A DNA stretch of 64,000 nucleotides from the IMG/VR virus record IMGVR_UViG_3300032157_000001, positions 62,001 to 126,000 of that record; one strand, written 5' to 3'. A program made the translations under genes and the position numbers. This document shows positions 7,655 to 16,080 of this stretch, in pieces. The notes below the pieces were generated by a model. That model was not told the origin of the DNA. It worked only from the letters and a program-made list of their open reading frames with translations, and ran no database searches. How positions within the stretch are numbered: the first letter of the stretch is position 1; each line of letters begins with the position of its first letter. The stretch is from a virus.

Positions 7655-9286
7655 ATGAGCGATACAACAAGCGTTGCCAAGGAATCTCTTGGTTACCTAG
7701 GCCCGTCATACCAACTAAAAGTGTTATGGCAAATATTGACCAACGTTGAGTTTGGTAACAACATTGTTCCTAATTTACAAAGCTCATATTTTGACGTTCC
7801 AGTACAAAAGAAACTTCTTGCTCTCATAAAGAAGTACCTCGATCACAATAGCAAAGTTCCACAAATAGGTAACATGTCTATTGTTGAACACATCAATGCA
7901 TCAAACTACAGCGAAGTTGAGAAAGAAGAGTTACACGGCACAGTAAAGCGTATTATCAATTGGGATAAAACTATTCGAATAGGTAGTGAGGATGATGATA
8001 GTGCTGCGATACAAGATTATGTGTGGATGTTTGTAAAACAGCAAGAGTACAAAAAATTCGCTGATTCAATTTACGATAAAATTAAAAAAGGAACTCTTGA
8101 AAAGAATGTTCACTTCTTTGAAGAAACACATAGGAAGTTGGCACTTCTTGGACACAGGGATGATTTCGGTAAGGATATTTTTGATGATGTAGAATCAGCA
8201 CTGGTTGTTAACTACAGAAATCCAATTCCTACAGGGATTAAAGCAATTGATCAAGCGATGGGTGGAGGTCTTGGTAAAGGTGAGATCGGTATTATTTTAG
8301 CACCATTCGGCGTAGGTAAGACAACAATCTTAACAAAAATTGCTAACACGGCATTCGGTGTAGAAAAGAATGTTCTTCAATTAGTGTTTGAAGATAACGT
8401 AGATGATGTGCGTAGAAAGCACTATGCTATCTGGTCTAAAGTTCCTTTGAGTCAATTCGAAATAGATACTATAAATCCGGAGACTGGTCAGAGCGAAAAA
8501 ATTATTGATCCTCTTGTAATTAAAAAAGTCCATGACTATGAAGAAGAACGTAGGTCAATGGGCATGGGTGGTCGTTTGATCGTTAAAAAATTAGAGCAAG
8601 AGGATGTGACCATACCAACAATTAAAAATTGGATTCTAAACTATCAAAAGAATTTTAGTATCAAATTTGATATGATCATTCTTGATTATATTGATTGCGT
8701 TGAACCACATAAGCAAACCAATGGTGATGATTTAAAGGGTGAACTTGTCGTTATCAAGGCCTTCGAATCTATGGCCGGTGAATTCAAAATTCCATGCTGG
8801 ACTGCGGTTCAAGGAAATAGACAATCGGTGGGTGCAGAATTCGTTCGTTCAGATCAAATGGGTGGTAGCATAAAGAGAGCACAGAAGACACACTTCCTGA
8901 TGTCAATCGCAAGATCGGACGATCAGAAACAAGATAATACCGCAAACCTTCAAATTTTGAAAGCACGTTTCGCAAAAGACGGATTCAGATTTGAAAATGC
9001 AATCTTTAACAACGATACTCTTGAGATAAGATGTATCGAAACGAATCAATCGAGATCAAAACCTAAACCAAGGCCAAATCCGACTGACAACAATTCCTTA
9101 CAATCCGATTTGGATAATCAGATGAGAGAAGAGTTTATGATGAAAAGTCTCGATAAAGCATCTGATGAATATTTGAGGAAAGAAGCAGAAGCGAAGGCTA
9201 AAGAAGAAGAGAAGAATAAAGAGAAAAAACCGCCAGAACAGAATGAAAATAATGACCAAAGTCAAATTGATGAGTCTATAATTTAG
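7655..9286 (+). CDS. 41: Replicative DNA helicase, gp41/DnaB family
   Basis: The 543-residue protein has a RecA-like helicase core. Walker A is APFGVGKTT near residue 215, following the family-typical MGGGLGKGEIGIILAPFG, and the Walker B-type strand FDMIILDYIDCV is near residue 338. The N-terminal 160 residues are helical, as in the DnaB N-terminal domain. The C-terminal 75 residues are a highly charged Lys/Glu-rich tail not present in T4 gp41 (475 residues). It would unwind DNA ahead of the fork as a hexamer. It ends an apparent cluster of recombinase, nuclease, unknown and helicase genes. Confidence 0.88.
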   Translation: MSDTTSVAKESLGYLGPSYQLKVLWQILTNVEFGNNIVPNLQSSYFDVPVQKKLLALIKKYLDHNSKVPQIGNMSIVEHINASNYSEVEKEELHGTVKRIINWDKTIRIGSEDDDSAAIQDYVWMFVKQQEYKKFADSIYDKIKKGTLEKNVHFFEETHRKLALLGHRDDFGKDIFDDVESALVVNYRNPIPTGIKAIDQAMGGGLGKGEIGIILAPFGVGKTTILTKIANTAFGVEKNVLQLVFEDNVDDVRRKHYAIWSKVPLSQFEIDTINPETGQSEKIIDPLVIKKVHDYEEERRSMGMGGRLIVKKLEQEDVTIPTIKNWILNYQKNFSIKFDMIILDYIDCVEPHKQTNGDDLKGELVVIKAFESMAGEFKIPCWTAVQGNRQSVGAEFVRSDQMGGSIKRAQKTHFLMSIARSDDQKQDNTANLQILKARFAKDGFRFENAIFNNDTLEIRCIETNQSRSKPKPRPNPTDNNSLQSDLDNQMREEFMMKSLDKASDEYLRKEAEAKAKEEEKNKEKKPPEQNENNDQSQIDESII

Positions 9287-9353
9287 ATTCACAACAGCCT
9301 GATTTTTAGAGTGATAAAATTTTAAAAATTATCTGCGGTTGTTATAGAAATCT

Positions 9354-9362
9354 GTATTTATA
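9354..9362 (+). promoter_or_regulatory. GTATTTAT start motif, copy 4, in the nrdA leader
   Basis: GTATTTATA occurs 109 bases before the nrdA start codon and about 68 bases after the helicase stop. A short 4-bp inverted repeat, TGTA/TACA, flanks the AT-rich core. Confidence 0.4.
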
Positions 9363-9404
9363 TCTACACTTCGAAGAGTTGTAAAAACAAAATCTTATGA
9401 TGGT

Positions 9405-9435
9405 TCTCATACCCAAGAACGTATTGGGAGTGGGA
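9405..9435 (+). promoter_or_regulatory. Long hairpin in the nrdA leader
   Basis: Arms 9405-9416 (TCTCATACCCAA) and 9424-9435 (TTGGGAGTGGGA) pair at 11 of 12 positions, counting two G-T pairs, around a 7-base loop. There is no T-run after it, so it is not a terminator. It lies 35 bases before ATG 9471 and could control nrdA mRNA stability or translation. Confidence 0.5.
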
Positions 9436-9470
9436 TACTATACACTTTATTTTTAAAAGAAACTGAACTT

Positions 9471-11753
9471 ATGGGTACTAATAACGTATTAACCGACGAA
9501 ATAACAATAATAAAAAGAGACGGGACTAAAGTTCCGGTAGATTATGAAAAAATAAATAAAGTTTTGATTTGGGCAACAGAGGGAACACACGGAGTATCGG
9601 CATCAGAAATCGCAATGAATGCGAATCTCCAACTCTTCTCAGGAATTAAAACCGAAGACATTCATAAAGTACTGATTCAATCTGCAGTAAATTTGATCAG
9701 TGAAGAAACTCCAAATTACCAACATGTTGCTGCAAGCCTACTCAATTATCTTTTGAGAAAACAAATCTTCAATTCAGCCGGTGATAATCTTCCATCACTT
9801 TTTAGTGTGGTTAAGAAAAACGTTAAGGCTGGTGTATACGATAAACTTGTACTTGAAAAATATAATGAAGAAGAATTTGAGAAATTAAATTCATACCTTC
9901 GTCACCAAAGAGATTTCAATTTTGTTTATGCTGGTTTACAACAGATGATCGACAAATATTTGTTGAAGGACAGAAAGACAAATGTCATATATGAAACACC
10001 ACAGTTCGCATACATGCTCATTGCAATGACATTGTTTGCCGATGAAACTGAAAACAGACTCTCAAAAATCAGATCATTCTACAACGACATCAGCCTCTTT
10101 AAAATTTCATTGCCAACTCCAATCGTTGCTGGCGTAAGAACACCAAATAGACAGTGGAGTAGCTGTGTACTTATAGAGATTGATGATGATCTTGAAAGTA
10201 TCTTTAGTAGCAACCATGCTGCTGGTAGATACTCTGCAAAACGTGCTGGTCTTGGTTTGAACTTCGGTAGAGTACGAGCAATTAACGACAAAATCAGAGG
10301 TGGTGAAGTTGTCAGTACTGGTGTTATTCCTTTCATGAAACAATATGAGAGTAATGTAAAGTCAGTACAACAAAATGGTATACGTGGTGGTGCTGCAACA
10401 GTATACTTTCCTTTTTGGCATAAAGAAATCGCGGACGTTATAGTACTTAAGAACAACAAAGGTACTGACGACAATCGTGTCCGCAAGATGGACTACGCAA
10501 TTCAATTCAATAGATTATTTTATAAAAGATTCATCGACAATAAAGACATTACGTTATTCTCTCCTTCAGATGCACCAGAATTGTATGACCTTTTTGTAAA
10601 GGGAGACAACAATGCATTTGAAGAGTATTATGAGAACCTTGAGAAGAATAAAAAACTTTCAGGAAAAAAAATCAAAGCAAGAGATTTGATGGAGTTGTTT
10701 GCTAAGGAGCGTGTTGAAACCGGTAGAATTTATTTGATGAATATGGATCACGCAAATACCCATAGTTCATTTATTGACCCGATCACCATGTCCAACCTTT
10801 GTACTGAAGTTACTCTTCCGGTAAAACCATTGAATCATATCGATGATACTGAAGGTGAAATTGCTTTATGTATTCTTGCAGCAATTAATGTTGGTGAGAT
10901 CAAAAATCTTTCGGAACTTGAGGGGATATGCGAAAATATAGTAAGAGGTCTTGACTCAGCAATTGAAAAGCAAGACTATACTGTTGCTGCAGCGAAGAAA
11001 ATGTTGAAAAGAAGATCGCTTGGTGTTGGCATTACAAATCTTGCACACTTCTTAGCAAAAAATGACGTGACATATGATGATCCTGCTGCTCTTCCTCTCG
11101 TTGACGAACTCATGGAGTATGTTCAATTTTATCTCCTTAAAGCAAGCAACAAGATGGCTCAAGAACTTGGCCCTTGTGAATACTTTGACAGAACAAAATA
11201 TTCTTTGGGTGTCCTGCCCATCGACACCTACACAAAAGAGGTGGATAAAATTGTCAATAGGAAGCTGAGTCTTAATTGGGAGTCGCTGAGAGCCGACATA
11301 AAAGAATACGGTCTAAGAAACTCTACAGTAACGGCCCAAATGCCATGTGAATCAAGCTCAGTGATCACCAATGCAACCAATGGTATCGAACCTATCCGTT
11401 CTTTGATCGTGGCTAAAACGTCAAAGCAAGGGGTTTTAAGACAGGTGGCTCCGGACATCGCGAAACTGAAGAACAAATATCAATTTGCCTTCGATTTGGA
11501 CGGTAATAAAGGAATCACTAATATTGCTGCTGTCATCCAGAAGTGGATGGATCAGGCTATCAGCACCAATCATTACTACAACTACAAGAAGTATGAGGGC
11601 AACCAATTACCAATGTCTGTGGTAATAAAAGACATCATGTATGCATACAAAATGGGTCTTAAGACTCTATATTATGCAAACACCGATGATGGATCAACGG
11701 ACAACGTTGATACCAATATGGCTGGCTGTGAATCTGGTGCTTGTTCAGTTTAA
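9471..11753 (+). CDS. nrdA: Ribonucleoside-diphosphate reductase alpha subunit (class I)
   Basis: The 760-residue protein reduces ribonucleotides to deoxyribonucleotides for phage DNA synthesis. An N-terminal ATP-cone spans about residues 5-95 (ITIIKRDGTKVPVDYEKIN). The active-site cysteine regions are all present: SSCVLIE near residue 228, NLCTEVTLP near 442, and ALCILAAIN near 466. The tyrosine pair for radical transfer is in LKTLYYANTDDG. The protein ends GCESGACSV, the mobile redox cysteine pair that E. coli NrdA also carries at its C-terminus. The presence of an ATP-cone suggests dATP feedback, which many phage enzymes escape. It is full length compared with E. coli NrdA (761). Confidence 0.95.
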   Translation: MGTNNVLTDEITIIKRDGTKVPVDYEKINKVLIWATEGTHGVSASEIAMNANLQLFSGIKTEDIHKVLIQSAVNLISEETPNYQHVAASLLNYLLRKQIFNSAGDNLPSLFSVVKKNVKAGVYDKLVLEKYNEEEFEKLNSYLRHQRDFNFVYAGLQQMIDKYLLKDRKTNVIYETPQFAYMLIAMTLFADETENRLSKIRSFYNDISLFKISLPTPIVAGVRTPNRQWSSCVLIEIDDDLESIFSSNHAAGRYSAKRAGLGLNFGRVRAINDKIRGGEVVSTGVIPFMKQYESNVKSVQQNGIRGGAATVYFPFWHKEIADVIVLKNNKGTDDNRVRKMDYAIQFNRLFYKRFIDNKDITLFSPSDAPELYDLFVKGDNNAFEEYYENLEKNKKLSGKKIKARDLMELFAKERVETGRIYLMNMDHANTHSSFIDPITMSNLCTEVTLPVKPLNHIDDTEGEIALCILAAINVGEIKNLSELEGICENIVRGLDSAIEKQDYTVAAAKKMLKRRSLGVGITNLAHFLAKNDVTYDDPAALPLVDELMEYVQFYLLKASNKMAQELGPCEYFDRTKYSLGVLPIDTYTKEVDKIVNRKLSLNWESLRADIKEYGLRNSTVTAQMPCESSSVITNATNGIEPIRSLIVAKTSKQGVLRQVAPDIAKLKNKYQFAFDLDGNKGITNIAAVIQKWMDQAISTNHYYNYKKYEGNQLPMSVVIKDIMYAYKMGLKTLYYANTDDGSTDNVDTNMAGCESGACSV

Positions 11754-11771
11754 AAACATAATATAAAACAC

Positions 11772-12245
11772 ATGTCGGTTTTTAATTTTTTTATAGAATT
11801 TAGCATGGATAGAATTCATGCAGTAATATATTACGTGGGTCTATTTTGGTTAATTAGTTTTCCGTTGAAAAAAATTCTGAAATGGATGGTTACCATTGGA
11901 TTACATCAAATTCATTTTAAGAAATTTGACAATACGATCACGAGGATTCAAAGTGAAAATTTTGACGACCCATATAAATGTATTATATTAAGAATTGAGG
12001 GTGATTTCATCAGAATTCGAGTTCGGATTCAAAATATACATAAAATATTGGATCGAATATATGTGCTTAAGATTAATGAGTTCGAAATATGGGATTTGAT
12101 GAAAATATTTTGGTCATATTTGAGAGCATGTCTTGGATATTTTATAAATGGTAGTGCTGGTAACTTAAGACAGGTAACATTATCAAAGAATGCACAGATT
12201 GCAATTCGCAGACTGATCCAAAATGGTCTAATAGTAACTGAATAA
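11772..12245 (+). CDS. Unknown protein between nrdA and nrdB, one likely membrane segment
   Basis: The 157-residue protein is rich in Ile, Phe, Arg and Lys. A hydrophobic stretch at residues 16-36 (IHAVIYYVGLFWLISFPLKK) could be a membrane segment, and residues 105-125 form a second amphipathic segment. It has no motif of a homing endonuclease or of a reductase activator (NrdI, NrdH or NrdG). It lies 18 bases after nrdA and 7 bases before nrdB, so it is almost certainly co-transcribed with them. Whether it affects the reductase or simply sits in the operon cannot be told. Confidence 0.55.
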   Translation: MSVFNFFIEFSMDRIHAVIYYVGLFWLISFPLKKILKWMVTIGLHQIHFKKFDNTITRIQSENFDDPYKCIILRIEGDFIRIRVRIQNIHKILDRIYVLKINEFEIWDLMKIFWSYLRACLGYFINGSAGNLRQVTLSKNAQIAIRRLIQNGLIVTE

Positions 12246-12252
12246 TTACCAA

Positions 12253-13335
12253 ATGAAGAAATCAATCATTAATTTAAATAATGATGTAGACTTCACCAAG
12301 GAACCAATGTTCTTTGGTGAAGGTCTTAATATCCAACGGTACGATAAATTTCGTTACCCAAATTTATTTGAACTTTATAAAAAACAGTTAGGATTTTTTT
12401 GGCGACCGGAAGAAGTTGATATTGCCGGAAAGGACAGATCAGACTTTGACACCCTTTCAAAGAATGAGAGATTTATCTTCACCAAAAACCTGAGTTACCA
12501 AATTCTGCTGGACTCAGTACAATCAAGAGGAATATCTAATCTTCTTGAAAATTGTTCTTCGCCAGAAGTTGAAGCATTTTCAAAGGCGTGGGAATTTATG
12601 GAGCAACTTCATTCTTACTCCTATACCTATATCATTAAGAATGTCTATCCAAACACATCAGACATATTTGATAATGTGTTGAATGACGCTGAAGTTCTGA
12701 AACGCACATCGTCTGTAACAAAATATTATGATGAGTTGATCAATCCATTGGACGAAGGAACACTTAGTGATAAAAAGAAGGCTCTCTACCTGACACTGAT
12801 GTCAATCAATATACTTGAAGGTATCCGTTTCTATGTGAGCTTTGCATGTTCATTCGCTTTTGCAGAAAACAAAACAATGGAAGGTAATGCAAAGATTATA
12901 CGCTTGATTTGCAGGGACGAAAATTTACATCTTGGCTTCACACAGTTTGTGTTGAAAAAATTGGCCGATGAAGATTCAGAAGGCTTCAAAAAAACCGTAA
13001 AGGTTTGTGAACCCCTTGTAATCCAAATGTTCAAGGATGCTGCAGAAGAAGAAATGGAATGGGCCGACTATCTTTTCAAAGACGGTAGTATGTTGGGACT
13101 CAATGCTGAGATACTTAAGAAGTATATGATGTACTTGACTAATCATCGGATGAAGACGATAGGATTGGAGCCAATCTTCGAGAAGACTACGAATCCTATA
13201 CCGTGGATTAATGACTGGATCGAAAATAAAAATGTTCAAGTAGCACCACAGGAAACTCAAATTTCCAGCTACATTGTCGGTTCAACAAAGAACGATACTA
13301 ACACCGAAGACTATAGCGAATTTAGCTTTGGGTAG
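12253..13335 (+). CDS. nrdB: Ribonucleoside-diphosphate reductase beta subunit (class Ia)
   Basis: The 360-residue protein houses the diiron-tyrosyl radical cofactor. Ligand motifs are present in order: an Asp in the DRSDFDTLSKNE region, Glu and His in MEQLHSYSYTYI, a Glu in ILEGIRFYVSF, and Glu and His in RDENLHLGF. The radical tyrosine sits seven residues after the first Glu ligand of the EQLH motif, as Tyr122 does relative to Glu115 in E. coli. The length is close to E. coli NrdB (376). The C-terminal tail ends EDYSEFSFG, an acidic/aromatic peptide of the kind that docks onto NrdA. Confidence 0.95.
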   Translation: MKKSIINLNNDVDFTKEPMFFGEGLNIQRYDKFRYPNLFELYKKQLGFFWRPEEVDIAGKDRSDFDTLSKNERFIFTKNLSYQILLDSVQSRGISNLLENCSSPEVEAFSKAWEFMEQLHSYSYTYIIKNVYPNTSDIFDNVLNDAEVLKRTSSVTKYYDELINPLDEGTLSDKKKALYLTLMSINILEGIRFYVSFACSFAFAENKTMEGNAKIIRLICRDENLHLGFTQFVLKKLADEDSEGFKKTVKVCEPLVIQMFKDAAEEEMEWADYLFKDGSMLGLNAEILKKYMMYLTNHRMKTIGLEPIFEKTTNPIPWINDWIENKNVQVAPQETQISSYIVGSTKNDTNTEDYSEFSFG

Positions 13336-13373
13336 AAATTTTCCTGAAAACACAACTTTTTTGGGAATTTTAC

Positions 13374-13382
13374 GTATTTATG
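13374..13382 (+). promoter_or_regulatory. GTATTTAT start motif, copy 5, after nrdB
   Basis: GTATTTATG lies 38 bases after the nrdB stop, in the loop of a short inverted repeat, GGAAT (13364-13368) with ATTCC (13383-13387). Confidence 0.35.
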
Positions 13383-13433
13383 ATTCCGGCCCTGATTGAG
13401 AAATTTGGCCAAAAATTAATTTTTGATGAATGC

Positions 13434-13464
13434 TTGACAAAGTCGTATGGTTCACATACCTTTG
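13434..13464 (+). promoter_or_regulatory. Host-type promoter for the tRNA-like RNAs
   Basis: TTGAC (13434-13438) is followed by 18 bases and then TACCTTTG (13457-13464), an exact match to the Bacteroidota -7 consensus TAnnTTTG. The expected start near 13471 lies about 12 bases before the first RNA. It shares sequence and spacing with the promoter at 3307-3337. Confidence 0.65.
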
Positions 13465-13482
13465 TCTCCCATTCGAAACTAC

Positions 13483-13552
13483 GGGGATGTAGTTTAAGAA
13501 AGAACGCAGCCTTTAGGGGCTGAGATAGGTGGTGTAATTCCCCTCGTCCCCA
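13483..13552 (+). ncRNA. tRNA-like RNA 1 (non-canonical cloverleaf)
   Basis: The fold has an acceptor stem GGGGATG (13483-13489) with CGTCCCC (13545-13551), 7 bp with one G-T pair. The linker is TA and the D-arm is GTTT/GAAC. The middle arm is CAGCC/GGCTG with only a 6-base loop TTTAGG, so there is no 7-base anticodon loop. The T-arm GGTGG/CCCCT has one mismatch and a 7-base loop TGTAATT instead of the TTC-type loop. The D-loop AAGAAA lacks the GG that normally pairs with T55 and C56. The discriminator base would be A and no CCA end is encoded. It could be a degenerate tRNA, but a second copy has the same deviations, which argues for a distinct stable RNA. Confidence 0.55.
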
Positions 13553-13581
13553 CAAAAGAAAAGACGTTCTTTAAAATACTT

Positions 13582-13652
13582 ACGGAGTTAGCTCAATTGC
13601 TAGAGCGTAGTCCTTCGGGGCTGAGATGGGAGTGAAAGGCTCTCATTCCGTG
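13582..13652 (+). ncRNA. tRNA-like RNA 2 (non-canonical cloverleaf)
   Basis: The acceptor stem is ACGGAGT (13582-13588) with ATTCCGT (13645-13651). The D-arm TA-GCTC-AATTGCTA-GAGC is nearly canonical but has GC instead of GG in the loop. The middle arm closes with a TTCG tetraloop (AGTCC-TTCG-GGGCT), so no anticodon can be read. The T-arm GGGAG/CTCTC has a 7-base loop TGAAAGG. It shares GGGGCTGAGAT with RNA 1. No CCA is encoded. It lies 29 bases after RNA 1, separated by a small hairpin (AAAGAA/TTCTTT), which suggests processing from one transcript. Confidence 0.55.
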
Positions 13653-13663
13653 CTTTTATTTGT

Positions 13664-13780
13664 GGCTACATATTTGGTTACTTCTACAACATGATTCATA
13701 TTCATATCCACTACCGAATTTAATTCCCACATTTTTCATATTCTGGCTATTAATATGGTTACTTCTACAAAAACTATGAT
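13664..13780 (+). repeat. Direct repeat pair containing TGGTTACTTCTACAA
   Basis: The 15-base core TGGTTACTTCTACAA occurs at 13675-13689 and again at 13756-13770. Both copies sit in a wider similar context that begins with GGCTA and ends with ATGAT. The rest of the non-coding region 13653-13834 shows no open frame, strong hairpin or terminator. The repeats could be protein-binding sites, promoter elements for the next gene, or part of a longer RNA. Confidence 0.5.
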
Positions 13781-13834
13781 AATGCACCTTACCGTATCAG
13801 CTTTCCAGAATTTTAAACAAAACCCCTCATTATA

Positions 13835-15991
13835 ATGTCATTAACTAGCATCGAATCTATCGCAGTTGCTCATCCTACTGCCTTAACGGCAAACCGTATT
13901 GCCCTTCAAAAGGGTTTTGTTCTTCAACAACAAAAATCATTAGACATATTAAGTACGCTCACCATTGAGCAGAAAATGTCCATTCAAGCGGAGTTGATGA
14001 AACTTGGATATATTTTATCTGAGGCTGCACTTAACACAGTTACCAAAGATTGGTTTGATGATATTATCCTTTACCTCAAATCAAAATTGGGTGTTGGAGA
14101 CTACAAGCCATTCTACACAAATTTTCCAGTACAGGTGATGGAAGCTGACGAAGCTTCATTGTACTTGGATGCAATATTTCACTATTGGACTGATGGCACA
14201 TGGGTTCCGGATGCCGAACTAACATCAAAAGGATTTGTGTTTGAAAACACAAACTTCAAATTGATCAATGTTGGCACTGAAGAAAACTTCATGAACATCT
14301 TCACCACTCTTGTTAGCATTAATCAGTCATTGACTGAAAATGATAAAGAGGTTGTTACGTGGTTTGTGAGAGAATACCATAGCACCATTCAAGGTGAATT
14401 ACCTTCGTCTATCCCATTCAAAGAAACGTTGTGCATGCTTGCATCGTTTGGATTGAACGTGCCGGTTAAAACACCGACTGATGTACTTCGTATTGCAATC
14501 TATTTGTCTGGTGGAGATATTTCATTACCTGCAGTACCAAGTCCGGTCTCTACTAAGGAACCTCTTGGGAGAAGAGCAGAATTTTACAAAGGAAGACAAG
14601 ACCAGAGACTTGCGTATAGAGACAAATTCAAATTCAAAAGATTTTCAAGAAGCGAGAGAAAGATGTTACTTTCTTTCTTGGAAAGAACAAATCTTGATTT
14701 GGGTGAAATGAAACTCAAGATCAACAGATGGTTGAGATTGGGTGAAGTTCTACATCCGGGTGAATTCAAAAACAAGTATCCAAGATCGTTTGAGGCGTTC
14801 AATACATTGAGGAATAATCCTGAGTCTGTTCAGACTTTCGAATCCAAGCTTGAAGCGGCATTCAAACTGTCATCTTTCCCTAGTACTGGTTTGTCGTTAC
14901 TTTCCCAAAGACCGGGATATTTCGCAAGAAAATTAGACTGGTTACTCAGAAACTACGATACAAAAATCGTCTTTGATGCTTTCAAAAAGATAGCACCAAA
15001 GGTTAGTAGAAAAATCCTTTGGGAGATGTATGAACATTTCGGAAAGAGAGATGTTTCTCAACCAAGATCAGTAATGGTAAGGGGGAAGAGGTCTGTTAAG
15101 AAACAATTGGATGCGCTTCCACCAATGAAACAAGCGACCATTGATAAAATCAAAGTCGAAATTCTAAATTGTTTGGGAGAGCACTTCAAAGCATTGTCCC
15201 CGCTAGGGTCAGTGTGGGTTGACGAAAGACTGAAGAAGATTCCGTTGCCATCTTCAATGAGAAGTATCAACACTTCTGTTAAAACATATGTGAGAGGAAC
15301 CAGAATACCATTCAATCCGATGGCTATAGTCATTAGACCATTTGTTCATTGGTTTGATGAAGAAGGAACCGAAGACATTGACTTGAGTGTTGGATTTTAC
15401 CGTGAAAATCTTGCTGAGGCTGCGTATATTTCATATACCAATCTTAGAGACAATACGTTGAATTCATGCCACTCAGGTGACGTAATCCGTAGAAAAGGTG
15501 CGTGTGCTGAGTATGTTGACATTGACATCCAAGCATGTTTGAACAATGGTATCAGATATGCTATGGTTCAAGTCCATAACTTTCAACAAAGACCGATGCA
15601 CACAATGAAAGACTGTGTGTTTGGTATTATGGAAAGAGAATTCCCGGAATCTGACCCGACATTCATTCCAAAAACCATCTCTAATGCAGTTAAGTTAGCG
15701 AATGAATCTTCCACGGTTTGTGTCGTTATGCTGGACTTGAAAGAGAAAGAATATATTTGGTGTGATTTGGAATTGGAGCATCGTGGATCGGCAAATTTCG
15801 AGTCAAGCAGGGGAGATACAGCACAAATGATCAGAGGTATGATTTTCGGTAATCGTGTCTCTGTGTATGATTTGCTTAAACTTCATGCCCAAAGCAGAGG
15901 TGAAATCGTCAACGACAAGCTGATGGCAAATACCTGTTTTGAATACGAAGACTTCGTAAGTAGTTACGAAAAGTCAGCATCCTACATGTAA
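13835..15991 (+). CDS. Helical-repeat protein with C-terminal TerD-like domain
   Basis: The 718-residue protein has two parts. Residues 1 to about 430 are helical, with RWLRLGEVLHPGEF near 305 and SQRPGYFARKLDWLLRNYD near 365, followed by a stretch ending YEHFGKRD. From about residue 480 a beta-rich part has VRGTRIPFNP, HWFDEEGTEDIDLSV, ISYTNLRDN, CHSGDVIRRKGACAEYVDID and IRYAMVQVHNF, which is the TerD-family pattern. From memory this order resembles the bacterial MXAN_6230/SCO0854 family of TerD-related proteins, but no RING domain is visible here. Function in that family is unclear; stress or RNA biology has been suggested for TerD-linked systems. It lies directly downstream of the tRNA-like RNAs. 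A strong terminator follows. Confidence 0.6.
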   Translation: MSLTSIESIAVAHPTALTANRIALQKGFVLQQQKSLDILSTLTIEQKMSIQAELMKLGYILSEAALNTVTKDWFDDIILYLKSKLGVGDYKPFYTNFPVQVMEADEASLYLDAIFHYWTDGTWVPDAELTSKGFVFENTNFKLINVGTEENFMNIFTTLVSINQSLTENDKEVVTWFVREYHSTIQGELPSSIPFKETLCMLASFGLNVPVKTPTDVLRIAIYLSGGDISLPAVPSPVSTKEPLGRRAEFYKGRQDQRLAYRDKFKFKRFSRSERKMLLSFLERTNLDLGEMKLKINRWLRLGEVLHPGEFKNKYPRSFEAFNTLRNNPESVQTFESKLEAAFKLSSFPSTGLSLLSQRPGYFARKLDWLLRNYDTKIVFDAFKKIAPKVSRKILWEMYEHFGKRDVSQPRSVMVRGKRSVKKQLDALPPMKQATIDKIKVEILNCLGEHFKALSPLGSVWVDERLKKIPLPSSMRSINTSVKTYVRGTRIPFNPMAIVIRPFVHWFDEEGTEDIDLSVGFYRENLAEAAYISYTNLRDNTLNSCHSGDVIRRKGACAEYVDIDIQACLNNGIRYAMVQVHNFQQRPMHTMKDCVFGIMEREFPESDPTFIPKTISNAVKLANESSTVCVVMLDLKEKEYIWCDLELEHRGSANFESSRGDTAQMIRGMIFGNRVSVYDLLKLHAQSRGEIVNDKLMANTCFEYEDFVSSYEKSASYM

Positions 15992-16000
15992 AAATGTAAA

Positions 16001-16036
16001 AAATGTCATAATCTCGGAAATTATGACATTTTTTTT
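16001..16036 (+). terminator. Strong rho-independent terminator
   Basis: A 12-bp AT-rich stem (16001-16012 with 16020-16031) around a 7-base loop is followed by a run of T. It ends the transcript of the TerD-like gene. Confidence 0.9.
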
Positions 16037-16080
16037 GTACTGGTATGTCGTTTGAATTAACATAGCAAAACGTTAAACCT

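Noticed and set aside
11772-12245. Homing endonuclease between nrdA and nrdB
   Set aside because: No GIY-YIG, LAGLIDADG, HNH or VSR motif is present and neither reductase gene is interrupted.
13601-13650. GGGGCTGAGATGGGAG in RNA 2 looks like the CUGAGA part of a TPP riboswitch
   Set aside because: The other conserved TPP segments (ACCUGA, GGNUAAUNCC, GCGNAGGGA) are missing and the sequence folds as a tRNA-like cloverleaf instead.
13336-13834. Origin of replication in the gene-free region
   Set aside because: There are no iteron arrays or strong AT-rich unwinding element; the region is explained better by promoter, RNAs and repeats.
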